DNA of 8,470 bases from Deltaproteobacteria bacterium (GCA_027068235.1 JAMOUE010000236.1:1-8470), one strand, 5' to 3'; positions 1 to 6,100 are shown, numbered from the stretch's first letter. The notes: generated by a model from the sequence alone, not told the origin. Numbers and translations are program-made.

Positions 1-2
1 AG

Positions 3-77
3 TTCCAGAACGAGGTCCATCTTTATCTTCTCTGCATTGCTTACAACATGAGAAGATCTTATGCTCTTCTCGAATAA
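3..77 (+). CDS. C-terminal fragment of an unidentified protein, possibly a DDE transposase (partial, start outside window)
   Basis: Frame 3 is open from the window edge to a TAA at 75-77 and gives 24 residues, starting FQNEVHLYLLCIAY and ending in NMRRSYALLE. The alternation of a hydrophobic stretch with an AYN-basic-basic motif resembles the extreme C-terminus of several DDE transposase families (for example IS1182-like), where a late helix carries a similar A-Y-N pattern. That likeness is from memory and rests on very few residues. No start, active site or terminal inverted repeat can be seen, so the identity stays open. It could equally be the tail of another protein, or chance. If real, it places mobile DNA next to the dockerin gene. 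Confidence 0.3.
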   Translation, partial: FQNEVHLYLLCIAYNMRRSYALLE

Positions 78-276
78 AGAATTAGTAGGAGTAGCGCGTC
101 CAAATTTTGGAAAAACATTAAAAAAAACTAAAAAAGATAATATTTGGGCAAAAAACTACCTGTAAGTTTGCAATATTAATGCTTTAATCAACAATTACTG
201 TTAAAGTTAATAATTCAGAGATCTCTATTTCTAGCATCACATAGAAAATACCATTGATAAGAAAAAACTACTAAAC
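78..276. other. AT-rich intergenic stretch, no gene seen
   Basis: This segment of about 200 bases is clearly richer in A and T than the rest of the window and contains A-runs near 111-139. Stops are frequent and I see no convincing ribosome binding site and start pair in either direction. Bases 83-108 loosely resemble the reverse complement of 273-300, which may be insertion-sequence debris or chance. Confidence 0.5.
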
Positions 277-304
277 TTGACACGCCGACTACTTCAACTA
301 TAAA
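277..304 (+). promoter_or_regulatory. Sigma-70 type promoter for the dockerin gene and its leader
   Basis: TTGACA (277-282) is a perfect -35 hexamer. It is followed after 16 bases by TATAAA (299-304), which matches the -10 consensus at five of six positions. Transcription would start near 311, leaving a leader of about 210 nt before the ATG at 521. The AT-rich upstream DNA could act as an UP element. This is the clearest promoter in the window. Confidence 0.7.
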
Positions 305-356
305 TAAAAGTAATGTGAGTGGGTTAGTTCACTCCTTGGTAAGTCCTACCAATCAA

Positions 357-380
357 GGTGGAAATTCACCCTCTTTTTTT
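357..380 (+). terminator. Weak hairpin plus T-run inside the leader, possible attenuator
   Basis: GGTG (357-360) can pair with CACC (367-370) around GAAATT, and it is followed directly by CTC and seven Ts (374-380). This has the outline of an intrinsic terminator, but the stem is short. It lies about 70 nt after the predicted start site, so it could end a short transcript or act as an attenuator. CAAGG (354-358) shares bases with the stem and can instead pair with CCTTG (334-338), giving a mutually exclusive alternative. Confidence 0.3.
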
Positions 381-506
381 AGTTTCCATGGAGACAGACC
401 CCTGCGTTAGTCTGTCAAGGTGCTATTGGTGTAGAAACTGTTCCAATGCAGAAACGGGTGTGAAATTTATGTAGCCGCAGGTATGTCTCATCTCCCAAAA
501 ACGCCT

Positions 507-512
507 AGGAGG
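507..512 (+). promoter_or_regulatory. Ribosome binding site that sets the dockerin gene start at 521
   Basis: AGGAGG at 507-512 is a full Shine-Dalgarno core. It ends eight bases before ATG 521, which is ideal spacing. The in-frame GTG at 512 lies inside this site and so is not the start. Confidence 0.8.
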
Positions 513-520
513 TGGCCATT

Positions 521-1489
521 ATGACATTCAGAGAAATCTTAAAGACTTTTCTATGGATATTCATTCTAACCATGGGTATTACAGCCTCGGCATATCCAGA
601 GGAGCTTGGACATTGGACTGCGCTAATGGGGCATGAGCCTGCGGAGGAACATACTTATCACATAAAAGTAGACCAGGATGGGACTGTGGAAATCACAGTC
701 AGCTGTCAGAACAGCATGACCAGTCAATATACTGTGGTGACCCTTAAGGACAGATACAACAAAGAGATAGGACGCATGTATGTAATGTCTTCACCTTCAC
801 GCAAAAATTTCTTCCTTGCCCCAGGAGACTTCACTGTGATAATCGGCAAATACCGAAGCGATATCTATGGAACATATGTTATGACGGCGAACCTCACACC
901 AGCAAATCCTGGCAGCATGGAAGGAGAAAACAACGACATCAAGGACAGGGCATCTCCTGTTAACAGCCCTGTCATAAGCGGCTCTATCGGCTATCAGTAC
1001 ACAAAGGACGAGTTTGACAGAACCGACTGGTTTGCTATGGATATCGTCTCTGGCGGACAACTTGAGGTGGAGATAGACTGTAGCCAGAGCCTCCAAAGCC
1101 AATACTCTACCCTCGAAATTTTCGATTCCAGCAACAACAAAGTAGGTTTTGCAACTCTATATCCTGGTAAGAGAACCTTTAATATAAAAAACGGTGGTAT
1201 CTACTACTTCAAGGTGTTCGTTGGCAGAACGGATCTGCATGGAGCCTACCAGTTCAACATCAGCCTGTCTGGAGGCAACCCGTTGGCAATAAAAGGGGAT
1301 GCCAATGGAGACGGAAAGCTCAACATAGTGGATGCCCTAATGACTGCGAGATACGCAGTAAAATTAGGGGTTACTAGTTTTCACCCAGAGTCGGCAGACG
1401 TCAACTGCGATAAAATTATAAATATAATCGACGCTTTAATGATAGCCAGAAAGGCAGTACAGTTGAACACTCCTGGATGGTGCAAATAG
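521..1489 (+). CDS. Secreted dockerin type I protein with two tandem beta-type modules
   Basis: This is a 322-residue protein. Residues 1-24 form a signal peptide with a hydrophobic core and an ASA cleavage site, so it is probably exported. Residues about 45-129 and 168-254 are duplicates of one module: both carry an SCQ/DCS cysteine (C62, C187), a SQY motif, a GKY/GRT-D-GAY/GTY segment and an ending with NP. They look like all-beta, PPC-like adhesion or binding folds, but I cannot name the family firmly. The C-terminus is a dockerin with two F-hand calcium loops: D260-N262-D264-N268-D271, and D293-N295-D297-N301-D304, each followed by a hydrophobic helix containing DALM.AR. Dockerins bind cohesins; no cohesin is seen here, so its partner must be elsewhere. 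No enzymatic motif is visible. A second-loop Cys (C296) and the near-terminal C321 could form a disulfide. The start follows the AGGAGG at 507-512. Confidence 0.85.
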   Translation: MTFREILKTFLWIFILTMGITASAYPEELGHWTALMGHEPAEEHTYHIKVDQDGTVEITVSCQNSMTSQYTVVTLKDRYNKEIGRMYVMSSPSRKNFFLAPGDFTVIIGKYRSDIYGTYVMTANLTPANPGSMEGENNDIKDRASPVNSPVISGSIGYQYTKDEFDRTDWFAMDIVSGGQLEVEIDCSQSLQSQYSTLEIFDSSNNKVGFATLYPGKRTFNIKNGGIYYFKVFVGRTDLHGAYQFNISLSGGNPLAIKGDANGDGKLNIVDALMTARYAVKLGVTSFHPESADVNCDKIINIIDALMIARKAVQLNTPGWCK

Positions 1490-1646
1490 CCTTGCAGACA
1501 ACTGGCTTATTAAGCAGGTATAGTTTTTACCGCAACGTGTTCAGGACATAAGTGACGTTTGGCTTGGGGGCAGATTGTCCTCCTGATAGACCCGAGTGGA
1601 CATCAAATTCCTCGCTTTTTACTTTTGCGCTATCGCCACGGCAATA
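1490..1646. other. Convergent intergenic region, no strong terminator
   Basis: This gap separates the rightward dockerin gene from the end of the leftward flagellar pair. A small hairpin at 1502-1517 (GCTT, loop ATT, AAGC, plus two outer pairs) with TTTTT at 1523-1527 could be a weak rightward terminator. GTCC 1577-1580 can pair with GGAC 1598-1601, but without an adjacent T-run. I see no gene. Confidence 0.4.
1502..1527 (+). terminator. Possible weak terminator after the dockerin gene
   Basis: GCTT (1505-1508) pairs with AAGC (1512-1515), extended by CT/AG across one bulged G. TTTTT begins eight bases after the inner arm. The stem is short and AT-rich, so the call rests mostly on its position 13 bases after the stop codon. 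Confidence 0.25.
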
Positions 1647-1940
1647 TTAGTTTACCCCAAATGAACCTGCCCTGTTGTTTAGCTCATGTACCCACGCCAA
1701 GATCTTTGCCACTACCACATAAGTGTCTGGAGGAATCTCGGCATTTAAATCAAGCTTTGAAAGGATTTCTACAAGATCCGCCTGCTCCTTTACCGGAACA
1801 CCTGCCTTACGGGCAATCTCTATGATTTTTTCAGCAACTGTTCCTTGGCCCTTGGCGGTAATTTTAGGGGCCTGATCTTTACCCGGCTCATACCTTAAGG
1901 CAACGGCTCTTTTTACTTTTTGCCCCTTTTTCCTTTTCAT
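1647..1940 (-). CDS. FlhB C-terminal-domain-like protein (YlqH/FhlX type, EscU/YscU/HrcU family)
   Basis: The 97-residue protein matches the cytoplasmic C-terminal domain of the flagellar type III export switch FlhB. It has RAVALRYEPGKDQAPKI, then AKG...A.KI.EIAR..GVPV, then L..L.L..EIPP..Y..VAKILAWV. It lacks the four membrane helices of full FlhB, which is normally about 350 residues. The autocleavage motif NPTH is also missing: the domain begins with a lysine-rich segment just where NPTH would precede AVAL. Such stand-alone proteins occur widely beside FliK-like genes, and the B. subtilis homologue can replace the FlhB tail according to the literature as I recall it. It probably acts at the export gate in substrate specificity. 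The ATG at 1940 follows the fliK-like stop by 19 bases with only a weak purine-rich AAAGAAAA ahead of it, so coupling to the upstream gene is likely. Confidence 0.85.
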   Translation of the reverse strand: MKRKKGQKVKRAVALRYEPGKDQAPKITAKGQGTVAEKIIEIARKAGVPVKEQADLVEILSKLDLNAEIPPDTYVVVAKILAWVHELNNRAGSFGVN

Positions 1941-1959
1941 AATTTTCTTTAAGCTGCCT

Positions 1960-3849
1960 TTAGGTAACTACATGGAATCCTTGAATATCAACAATTGGAA
2001 CCGCCTCACTCACAGGGTCACCATCTGCCTCAGAAGCAGCCTTTACCTCCAGATGACCCATTTTAAAGCCAGCCGCCTTTAACTCCTGAGCCAACTCTAC
2101 AAGTCCATGTCTTACCATAGATACCTTGTCATCCTCTGCCAAGATACAAACAGTGATAACTTGCTCCTTTTTTAGAAGATGAATGTCAAGCTTACCTAAA
2201 TTTTTAAGGTTTAAGTCAAAGACCAAGTGGGAAATTGCTCCTTCTTCCTTGTCTATCTGGGCAGCATCTTTTTCCTGCCAAAATATCCATTGGCCAACCC
2301 CCTGAAACTGTGAGAAAAAAAAGGGGATAACAAAAAGATCCATGCCTTTTTGAGCAAAGTGTGTATGAATCTCGTGGCTCAATTCCAACTGGGTTGCCAG
2401 TCCCTTCAAAAAGGAATGGGCGTGATCTTTACTGGAAGTTGATAAAGTGGAAGTTTCACTTTGCTGGCCCCCTTTCTCAAAATCTGTAACACAAGAATGC
2501 TTGCCGTGCCTCTCAATGGCCTGCTCTTCTCCATTTAGCTGCAACTTATTAAATGGCCTTTTTGTTGTTTCACTAGATTGCAACTCATCTTTCATTTGGG
2601 GCTCAAATGCTGATTTGGGCGACTCCTTTATCTCTTTATCAGGCGCATAAACATCAATAATTTGCCTTGTCGGCTCTGAAATTTTTGAAGCTATAACCGT
2701 TTGGCTTTTAGTAGATTGAGGAACATCTTTTTTGCTCACTTCCTCTCCACTCTCAACCCCTTGCTCCCTTAGGACCTGCTCCTTGACAAAGGTGATCTTT
2801 GGTTTCACAGTATCTGCCGCAGAGGAAGGGTCTTGATGCTGCTCTTGAGCCACCTTAAAGGTTGCTTCATTAGCTTTACCTGTTTTTGGTAAAACTGTTT
2901 GTTGCAAGCCCTCTTCTTTTACAACTTCTTTTACAACCTGTGTCTTTTCAAGAGGGGTGGAATCACGAAAAATGGGGCCATTTTTAGACTCGCCCTTATC
3001 TGTTAGAGAAACATTGCTCTTTACCACCTTTTTTGCATCTTGTTCAGAAAAATCTTGAATAACACCAGGTTTTCCATTTTGAGATGTTATTTTGTGATTC
3101 GAAATATTGCTTGGTGCATCTTTGAACGAAGAGGCATCAAACCCTTTGTTGGTAAAAGGTTGGCCCTTTGATTCCGGCTCTTTTGTCACTTCCATATTTG
3201 GCAACTTATCTTTCAAAGGGCTGCCCTCTCCACCTTTTTCCGCTGAATTTTCCACTGCACCAACTATCTTTTGTATCACCTTTGAAAGCCCTGGCGAAAG
3301 CCTTACAGCCTCCATCACCTTTTCACTGCTTGTATTTTCTCCAACTTCAAAAGGGGCAAAAAGCCTTGTTAACGGTTCTTTGGAAATTGCCTCTTTAGGA
3401 TTCTGGCCCTGCCCGCTGATCTGACTACCTAGAGCTTTTGAAAATTCATCCTGCCTTAACATTAGACCAAGCCTGGACAGATTGGCTTTGGATTGAGCTA
3501 ATAGCCCTTGCACCTTGGAAGCAGGCGGTTGCGACTCATTCTTCCAAGACTCTACCTTTACCTTGGCAGGATATCCTGGCTCCAGTACCTTGAGACGCAC
3601 CTTTGCTCCCTTTGGAATATTAAGGGCCCCTTTTGCCTTCAACACTCCTTGCTCAGTATCGATAAATGTCAGATCCCTGGTCTTGGCCTGAACCTTACCC
3701 TCAATAACCTGGCCTGAAGACAGATTGGTAAGCTGAGATTCTAGTTGGGTATCAGAAGATTCAACTGCCCCTTTGGATGAGGATTTGTTAGCTGTTCCAT
3801 CTATGCTTTTTTGTAGTATCCCATAGAGATATGCAGATATAAGATTCAT
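1960..3849 (-). CDS. fliK: FliK-like flagellar hook-length control protein (YlqG-like)
   Basis: The 629-residue protein has three parts. Residues about 45-105 form a small beta-rich segment (GQVIEGKVQA...PKGAKVRLKVLEPG). Residues about 105-475 are low-complexity, rich in Ser, Lys, Glu and Gln with few hydrophobics, as expected for the extended ruler region of FliK proteins. Residues about 477-607 hold the conserved Flg_hook-type C-terminal domain, with a pattern L.LKNLGKLDIHLL, then a beta strand, then V...L.EL...LKAAGF.MGHLEV. In the family this domain contacts FlhB and triggers the switch from hook to filament export. The FlhB-like gene lies directly downstream, 19 bases after the stop, which supports a shared role. 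The usual PEELG core reads LKNLG. The ATG at 3849 has no clear Shine-Dalgarno sequence and overlaps by ATGA with a possible tiny ORF, suggesting translational coupling. True hook ruler versus YlqG-type accessory protein cannot be settled here. Confidence 0.85.
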   Translation of the reverse strand: MNLISAYLYGILQKSIDGTANKSSSKGAVESSDTQLESQLTNLSSGQVIEGKVQAKTRDLTFIDTEQGVLKAKGALNIPKGAKVRLKVLEPGYPAKVKVESWKNESQPPASKVQGLLAQSKANLSRLGLMLRQDEFSKALGSQISGQGQNPKEAISKEPLTRLFAPFEVGENTSSEKVMEAVRLSPGLSKVIQKIVGAVENSAEKGGEGSPLKDKLPNMEVTKEPESKGQPFTNKGFDASSFKDAPSNISNHKITSQNGKPGVIQDFSEQDAKKVVKSNVSLTDKGESKNGPIFRDSTPLEKTQVVKEVVKEEGLQQTVLPKTGKANEATFKVAQEQHQDPSSAADTVKPKITFVKEQVLREQGVESGEEVSKKDVPQSTKSQTVIASKISEPTRQIIDVYAPDKEIKESPKSAFEPQMKDELQSSETTKRPFNKLQLNGEEQAIERHGKHSCVTDFEKGGQQSETSTLSTSSKDHAHSFLKGLATQLELSHEIHTHFAQKGMDLFVIPFFFSQFQGVGQWIFWQEKDAAQIDKEEGAISHLVFDLNLKNLGKLDIHLLKKEQVITVCILAEDDKVSMVRHGLVELAQELKAAGFKMGHLEVKAASEADGDPVSEAVPIVDIQGFHVVT

Positions 3850-3914
3850 GATATTACTGGAAGCACTTTTTCAATGACATAACCGGCCATTACAGGCAAA
3901 ACGTGGCTCCACAC
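3846..3914 (-). CDS. Possible 22-residue ORF coupled to fliK (uncertain)
   Basis: A frame runs from GTG 3914 to a TGA at 3846-3848 that overlaps the fliK ATG as ATGA. It encodes 22 residues, beginning with the initiator and then WSHVLPVMAGYVIEKVLPVIS, a plausible amphipathic or hydrophobic stretch. AAGG lies four bases before the GTG. TTG or ATG starts further in (ATG 3890) are possible. The in-frame stop at 3924-3926 limits the upstream end. The fliK start lacks its own Shine-Dalgarno sequence, which would fit re-initiation after this ORF. However, part of it coincides with a palindrome at 3895-3920, so the open frame may be incidental. I do not recognise the peptide. Confidence 0.3.
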   Translation of the reverse strand: MWSHVLPVMAGYVIEKVLPVIS

Positions 3915-3920
3915 CTTGCC
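3895..3920 (-). repeat. Inverted repeat in the pta-fliK junction
   Basis: GGCAA (3895-3899) pairs with TTGCC (3916-3920), and inside it GTGG (3903-3906) faces CCAC (3909-3912) across a symmetrical three-base internal loop. On the transcribed minus strand there is no T-run after it, so it is not a standard terminator for pta. It could be an operator, a processing site or a translation-control hairpin. Confidence 0.4.
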
Positions 3921-3963
3921 TTTTCATCTCTTATCGGTGTTGAAAACAAACAGGATGAAAGAA

Positions 3964-3990
3964 AACTCTAACAGACTGCTAACTCTAACA
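3964..3990. repeat. 10-bp direct repeat just downstream of pta
   Basis: AACTCTAACA occurs exactly at 3964-3973 and again at 3981-3990, a 17-bp period with a 7-bp spacer. It lies between the pta stop (3995) and the fliK-like gene. Paired direct repeats can bind a regulator, but a chance or slippage origin is also possible. Confidence 0.4.
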
Positions 3991-3994
3991 CGAC

Positions 3995-6100
3995 TCAGCC
4001 CTGTATGGCCTGTATAGCGGTAATAGCCACAGTATTTGCCACATCTTCCACCAGGCATCCCCTGCTAAGATCATTAACTGGCTTTTTAAGGCCTTGTACT
4101 ACAGGGCCAATGGCAACTGCATTTGATGAGCGCTGAACAGCCTTGTAGGTATTGTTGCCAGTATTAAGATCTGGAAAAATCAAGACGGTTGCCCTTCCTG
4201 CAACCTTGCTTCCAGGGGCCTTCTTCTTGGCAACATCAGGATCAACTGCAGCATCGTACTGGAGCGGGCCATCCAAAAGTAGATCGGGCCTTAGTTGTTT
4301 GGCAATCTTGACAGCCTCTACCACCTTATCAACGTCTTCTCCCTTGCCAGAAGTCCCTGTGGAGTAAGAAAGCATGGCTACTATGGGCTCTATCCCAAAG
4401 GCTGCCGCCGTATCTGCAGAACTTATGGCAATGGCTGCAAGTTCCCTAGAGTTTGGATCAGGATTAACAGCGCAGTCTCCAAAGACCTTGACCTGGGTTG
4501 GAAGACACATAAAAAAAACGCTTGAAGCTATAACTACTCCTGGTTTGGTCTTGATTATCTGAAAGGCTGGACGCAAAACGTCCTGGGTAGCATGGGCCGC
4601 ACCAGAAACCATTCCATCAACCAAGTCATTGTAAACCATCATTACTCCAAAATAGTTGACATCCAGCATAGCATCCTTGGCAGCATCTATTGTGATACCC
4701 TTGTGTTTCCGCAACTCATAAAATTGATCAACAAATTGGGCCAACAAAGGGCTTGTGGTATGATCCACTATCTCCACATCATGCAGTTCAACTCCGAGCA
4801 TAGAGGCCCTTTCCAACACGTCATCCCTTTTGCCTATCATGGTGATGTCCACAACATCCCGTGTCCGAAGGATCTCAGCAGCCTTGAGTATACGCTCATC
4901 ATTACTTTCTGGAAGAATGATCCTTTTCTTTTCCTTTTTGGCCCATTCAAAAAGCCTGAATTCAAACATGAGCGGAGTTACAATCTCAGAAGTGCCAAGA
5001 TTAAGCCTCTTCTTTATCTCATCGATATCAACACGGGATTCAAAGGCGCCCAGGGCAAGTTCCACCTTTTTGGGTATATCTGGACGTATAAGCGGTCTTA
5101 CACCACTTGCATTCATGGCAGCAGTAAAGGTATCGGACTTAACGCCAATTATTGGGATGGCCCTATTTCTCATGCCGTCCATAAGCTGACGAACCCTTTT
5201 CCCAGGCTTTAGTCCTCCAGTAAGCAGTATCCCTGCAATATTTGGAAAGGTATTGGAATAGACGGTTGAAAGGGTGCCGACCACAATATCTTCCCTGTCG
5301 CCAGGGGTAATGATGAGATCTCCATTTTCAATATATGAAAGGTAATTATCAAGTGTCATGGCAGCCACCTTGAACTGTGTGGCTATCCGATTGAGGCTTT
5401 CCCTTTTGCCATAGATAAAACTGCAATTAAGCCCCTCCATGATCTCTCCAACCGTGGGAGAAGCCAACTCCTTTATCTCAGGAATCAAATAGACTGGAGC
5501 CGACTCTTCAGCCGACAGGTTACCAAGGGCAGCATCCAACTGGGCTATGCTTTCAGGGTCAACCCTGTTTACCACTGTGGCAAGGTGAAAACACCCTTCA
5601 GAGGCTATTGTTTCAGCAGTGATCTTAACCTCCTCAATAATCTCTTTTGGGCTTTGTCCTCTTCCTGTTATGACGCCAATGAGCCCTGCTCCAAGATTCT
5701 TGGCAATATTTATGTTTGCATCTACATCAAACCCACTACTTATGCCAGAAGACTCGAAGCCTTCGATAATCATGAAGTCATATCTTTCTTTTATATGATT
5801 GTACTTTTCCAGGATTGTCTGGACTATCTCCTTGAAACGGCCTTCTGCGCCCAAGGCCTGCACCTCATCCACATCAAAGACATAGGCATCTTCATATGAG
5901 ATATCCAGGTTATACCTGGTAAGAAGCAGATGGAGATCATTATCGCGCTTTTGGCGAGAACGGATTACCGGCCTGAAGAAACCAATCTTGCTGATCTCCC
6001 TGGAGATTAGCTCCATCATGCCAAGAGTTACCATCAGTTTTCCTGCTCTTGGCTCTAGTGATGTGATATAAATGGCCTTTTTGTTCTGATTTGCACCCAT
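3995..6100 (-). CDS. pta: Phosphate acetyltransferase, long three-domain form
   Basis: This cytoplasmic enzyme (EC 2.3.1.8) interconverts acetyl-CoA plus phosphate with acetyl phosphate plus CoA, a key step of acetate production or assimilation. Its 701 residues are close to E. coli Pta (about 714). Residues 8-220 form a BioD-like P-loop domain whose Walker A is degenerate (LEPRAGKL, with Leu in place of Ser/Thr). Residues about 220-335 are the DRTGG regulatory domain (DRE at 268-270, TGG at 294-296). Residues about 377-700 are the catalytic PTA_PTB domain, with GDCAVNP (541-547), MLSYSTGTSGKG (575-586), RSSNAVAIGPVVQGL (657-671) and LSRGCLVEDV. S679, R680 and D686 align with the catalytic Ser-Arg...Asp of Methanosarcina Pta. 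ATG 6100 has AAGGTGA (6105-6111) five bases ahead. The gene is divergent from trkH and first in the leftward block. No ackA adjoins it in this window. Confidence 0.95.
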   Translation of the reverse strand: MGANQNKKAIYITSLEPRAGKLMVTLGMMELISREISKIGFFRPVIRSRQKRDNDLHLLLTRYNLDISYEDAYVFDVDEVQALGAEGRFKEIVQTILEKYNHIKERYDFMIIEGFESSGISSGFDVDANINIAKNLGAGLIGVITGRGQSPKEIIEEVKITAETIASEGCFHLATVVNRVDPESIAQLDAALGNLSAEESAPVYLIPEIKELASPTVGEIMEGLNCSFIYGKRESLNRIATQFKVAAMTLDNYLSYIENGDLIITPGDREDIVVGTLSTVYSNTFPNIAGILLTGGLKPGKRVRQLMDGMRNRAIPIIGVKSDTFTAAMNASGVRPLIRPDIPKKVELALGAFESRVDIDEIKKRLNLGTSEIVTPLMFEFRLFEWAKKEKKRIILPESNDERILKAAEILRTRDVVDITMIGKRDDVLERASMLGVELHDVEIVDHTTSPLLAQFVDQFYELRKHKGITIDAAKDAMLDVNYFGVMMVYNDLVDGMVSGAAHATQDVLRPAFQIIKTKPGVVIASSVFFMCLPTQVKVFGDCAVNPDPNSRELAAIAISSADTAAAFGIEPIVAMLSYSTGTSGKGEDVDKVVEAVKIAKQLRPDLLLDGPLQYDAAVDPDVAKKKAPGSKVAGRATVLIFPDLNTGNNTYKAVQRSSNAVAIGPVVQGLKKPVNDLSRGCLVEDVANTVAITAIQAIQG

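Larger units (their letters stand above)
311..520 (+). ncRNA. Structured 5' leader of the dockerin gene, candidate cis-regulatory RNA of unrecognised class
   Basis: The leader is packed with inverted repeats. They include GAGTG 317-321 with CACTC 330-334, TTGGTA 336-341 with TACCAA 347-352, GGTG 357-360 with CACC 367-370, GACAGAC 393-399 with GTCTGTC 410-416, and a TGC/ATTGG arm at 421-429 with CCAAT/GCA at 443-450. The loop of the 393-416 hairpin holds CCTGCG (401-406), which is exactly complementary to CGCAGG at 476-481, so a pseudoknot enclosing the 421-450 hairpin is possible. That pairing ends about 25 bases before the ribosome binding site, a position suited to control of the gene. I compared it from memory with cobalamin, both cyclic-di-GMP, THF, ZTP, fluoride, glutamine and preQ1 riboswitches and found no match. 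It could also be a protein-binding leader. Confidence 0.45.

Noticed and set aside
26..71. TCTTCTC (26-32), GAGAAGA (50-56) and TCTTCTC (65-71) as a switching hairpin set
   Set aside because: The repeats fall inside the open frame ending at 77 and have no T-run; in AT-rich, pyrimidine-rich sequence this can arise by chance.
382..481. A known riboswitch such as cobalamin or cyclic-di-GMP class I/II
   Set aside because: The diagnostic conserved boxes of those classes are absent; only a vague GTAGCCG likeness to the 3' part of class I cyclic-di-GMP RNAs was seen.
512..520. GTG at 512 as the dockerin gene start
   Set aside because: It lies within the AGGAGG ribosome binding site; ATG 521 has ideal spacing and gives a clean signal peptide.
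1559..1825. An 88-codon rightward frame over the convergent gap and the FlhB-like gene
   Set aside because: Most of it is antisense to the conserved FlhB-like gene, and its Pro- and His-rich translation looks like chance.
3890..3925. Sigma-54 promoter (GG-N10-GC) on the minus strand in the pta-fliK junction
   Set aside because: The closest candidate has an 11-base spacing between GG and GC, which breaks the strict spacing rule.
4592..5212. A 206-codon rightward open frame inside pta
   Set aside because: It lies wholly within the well-supported pta coding region on the opposite strand, has no recognisable domain or ribosome binding site, and has an implausible protein composition.
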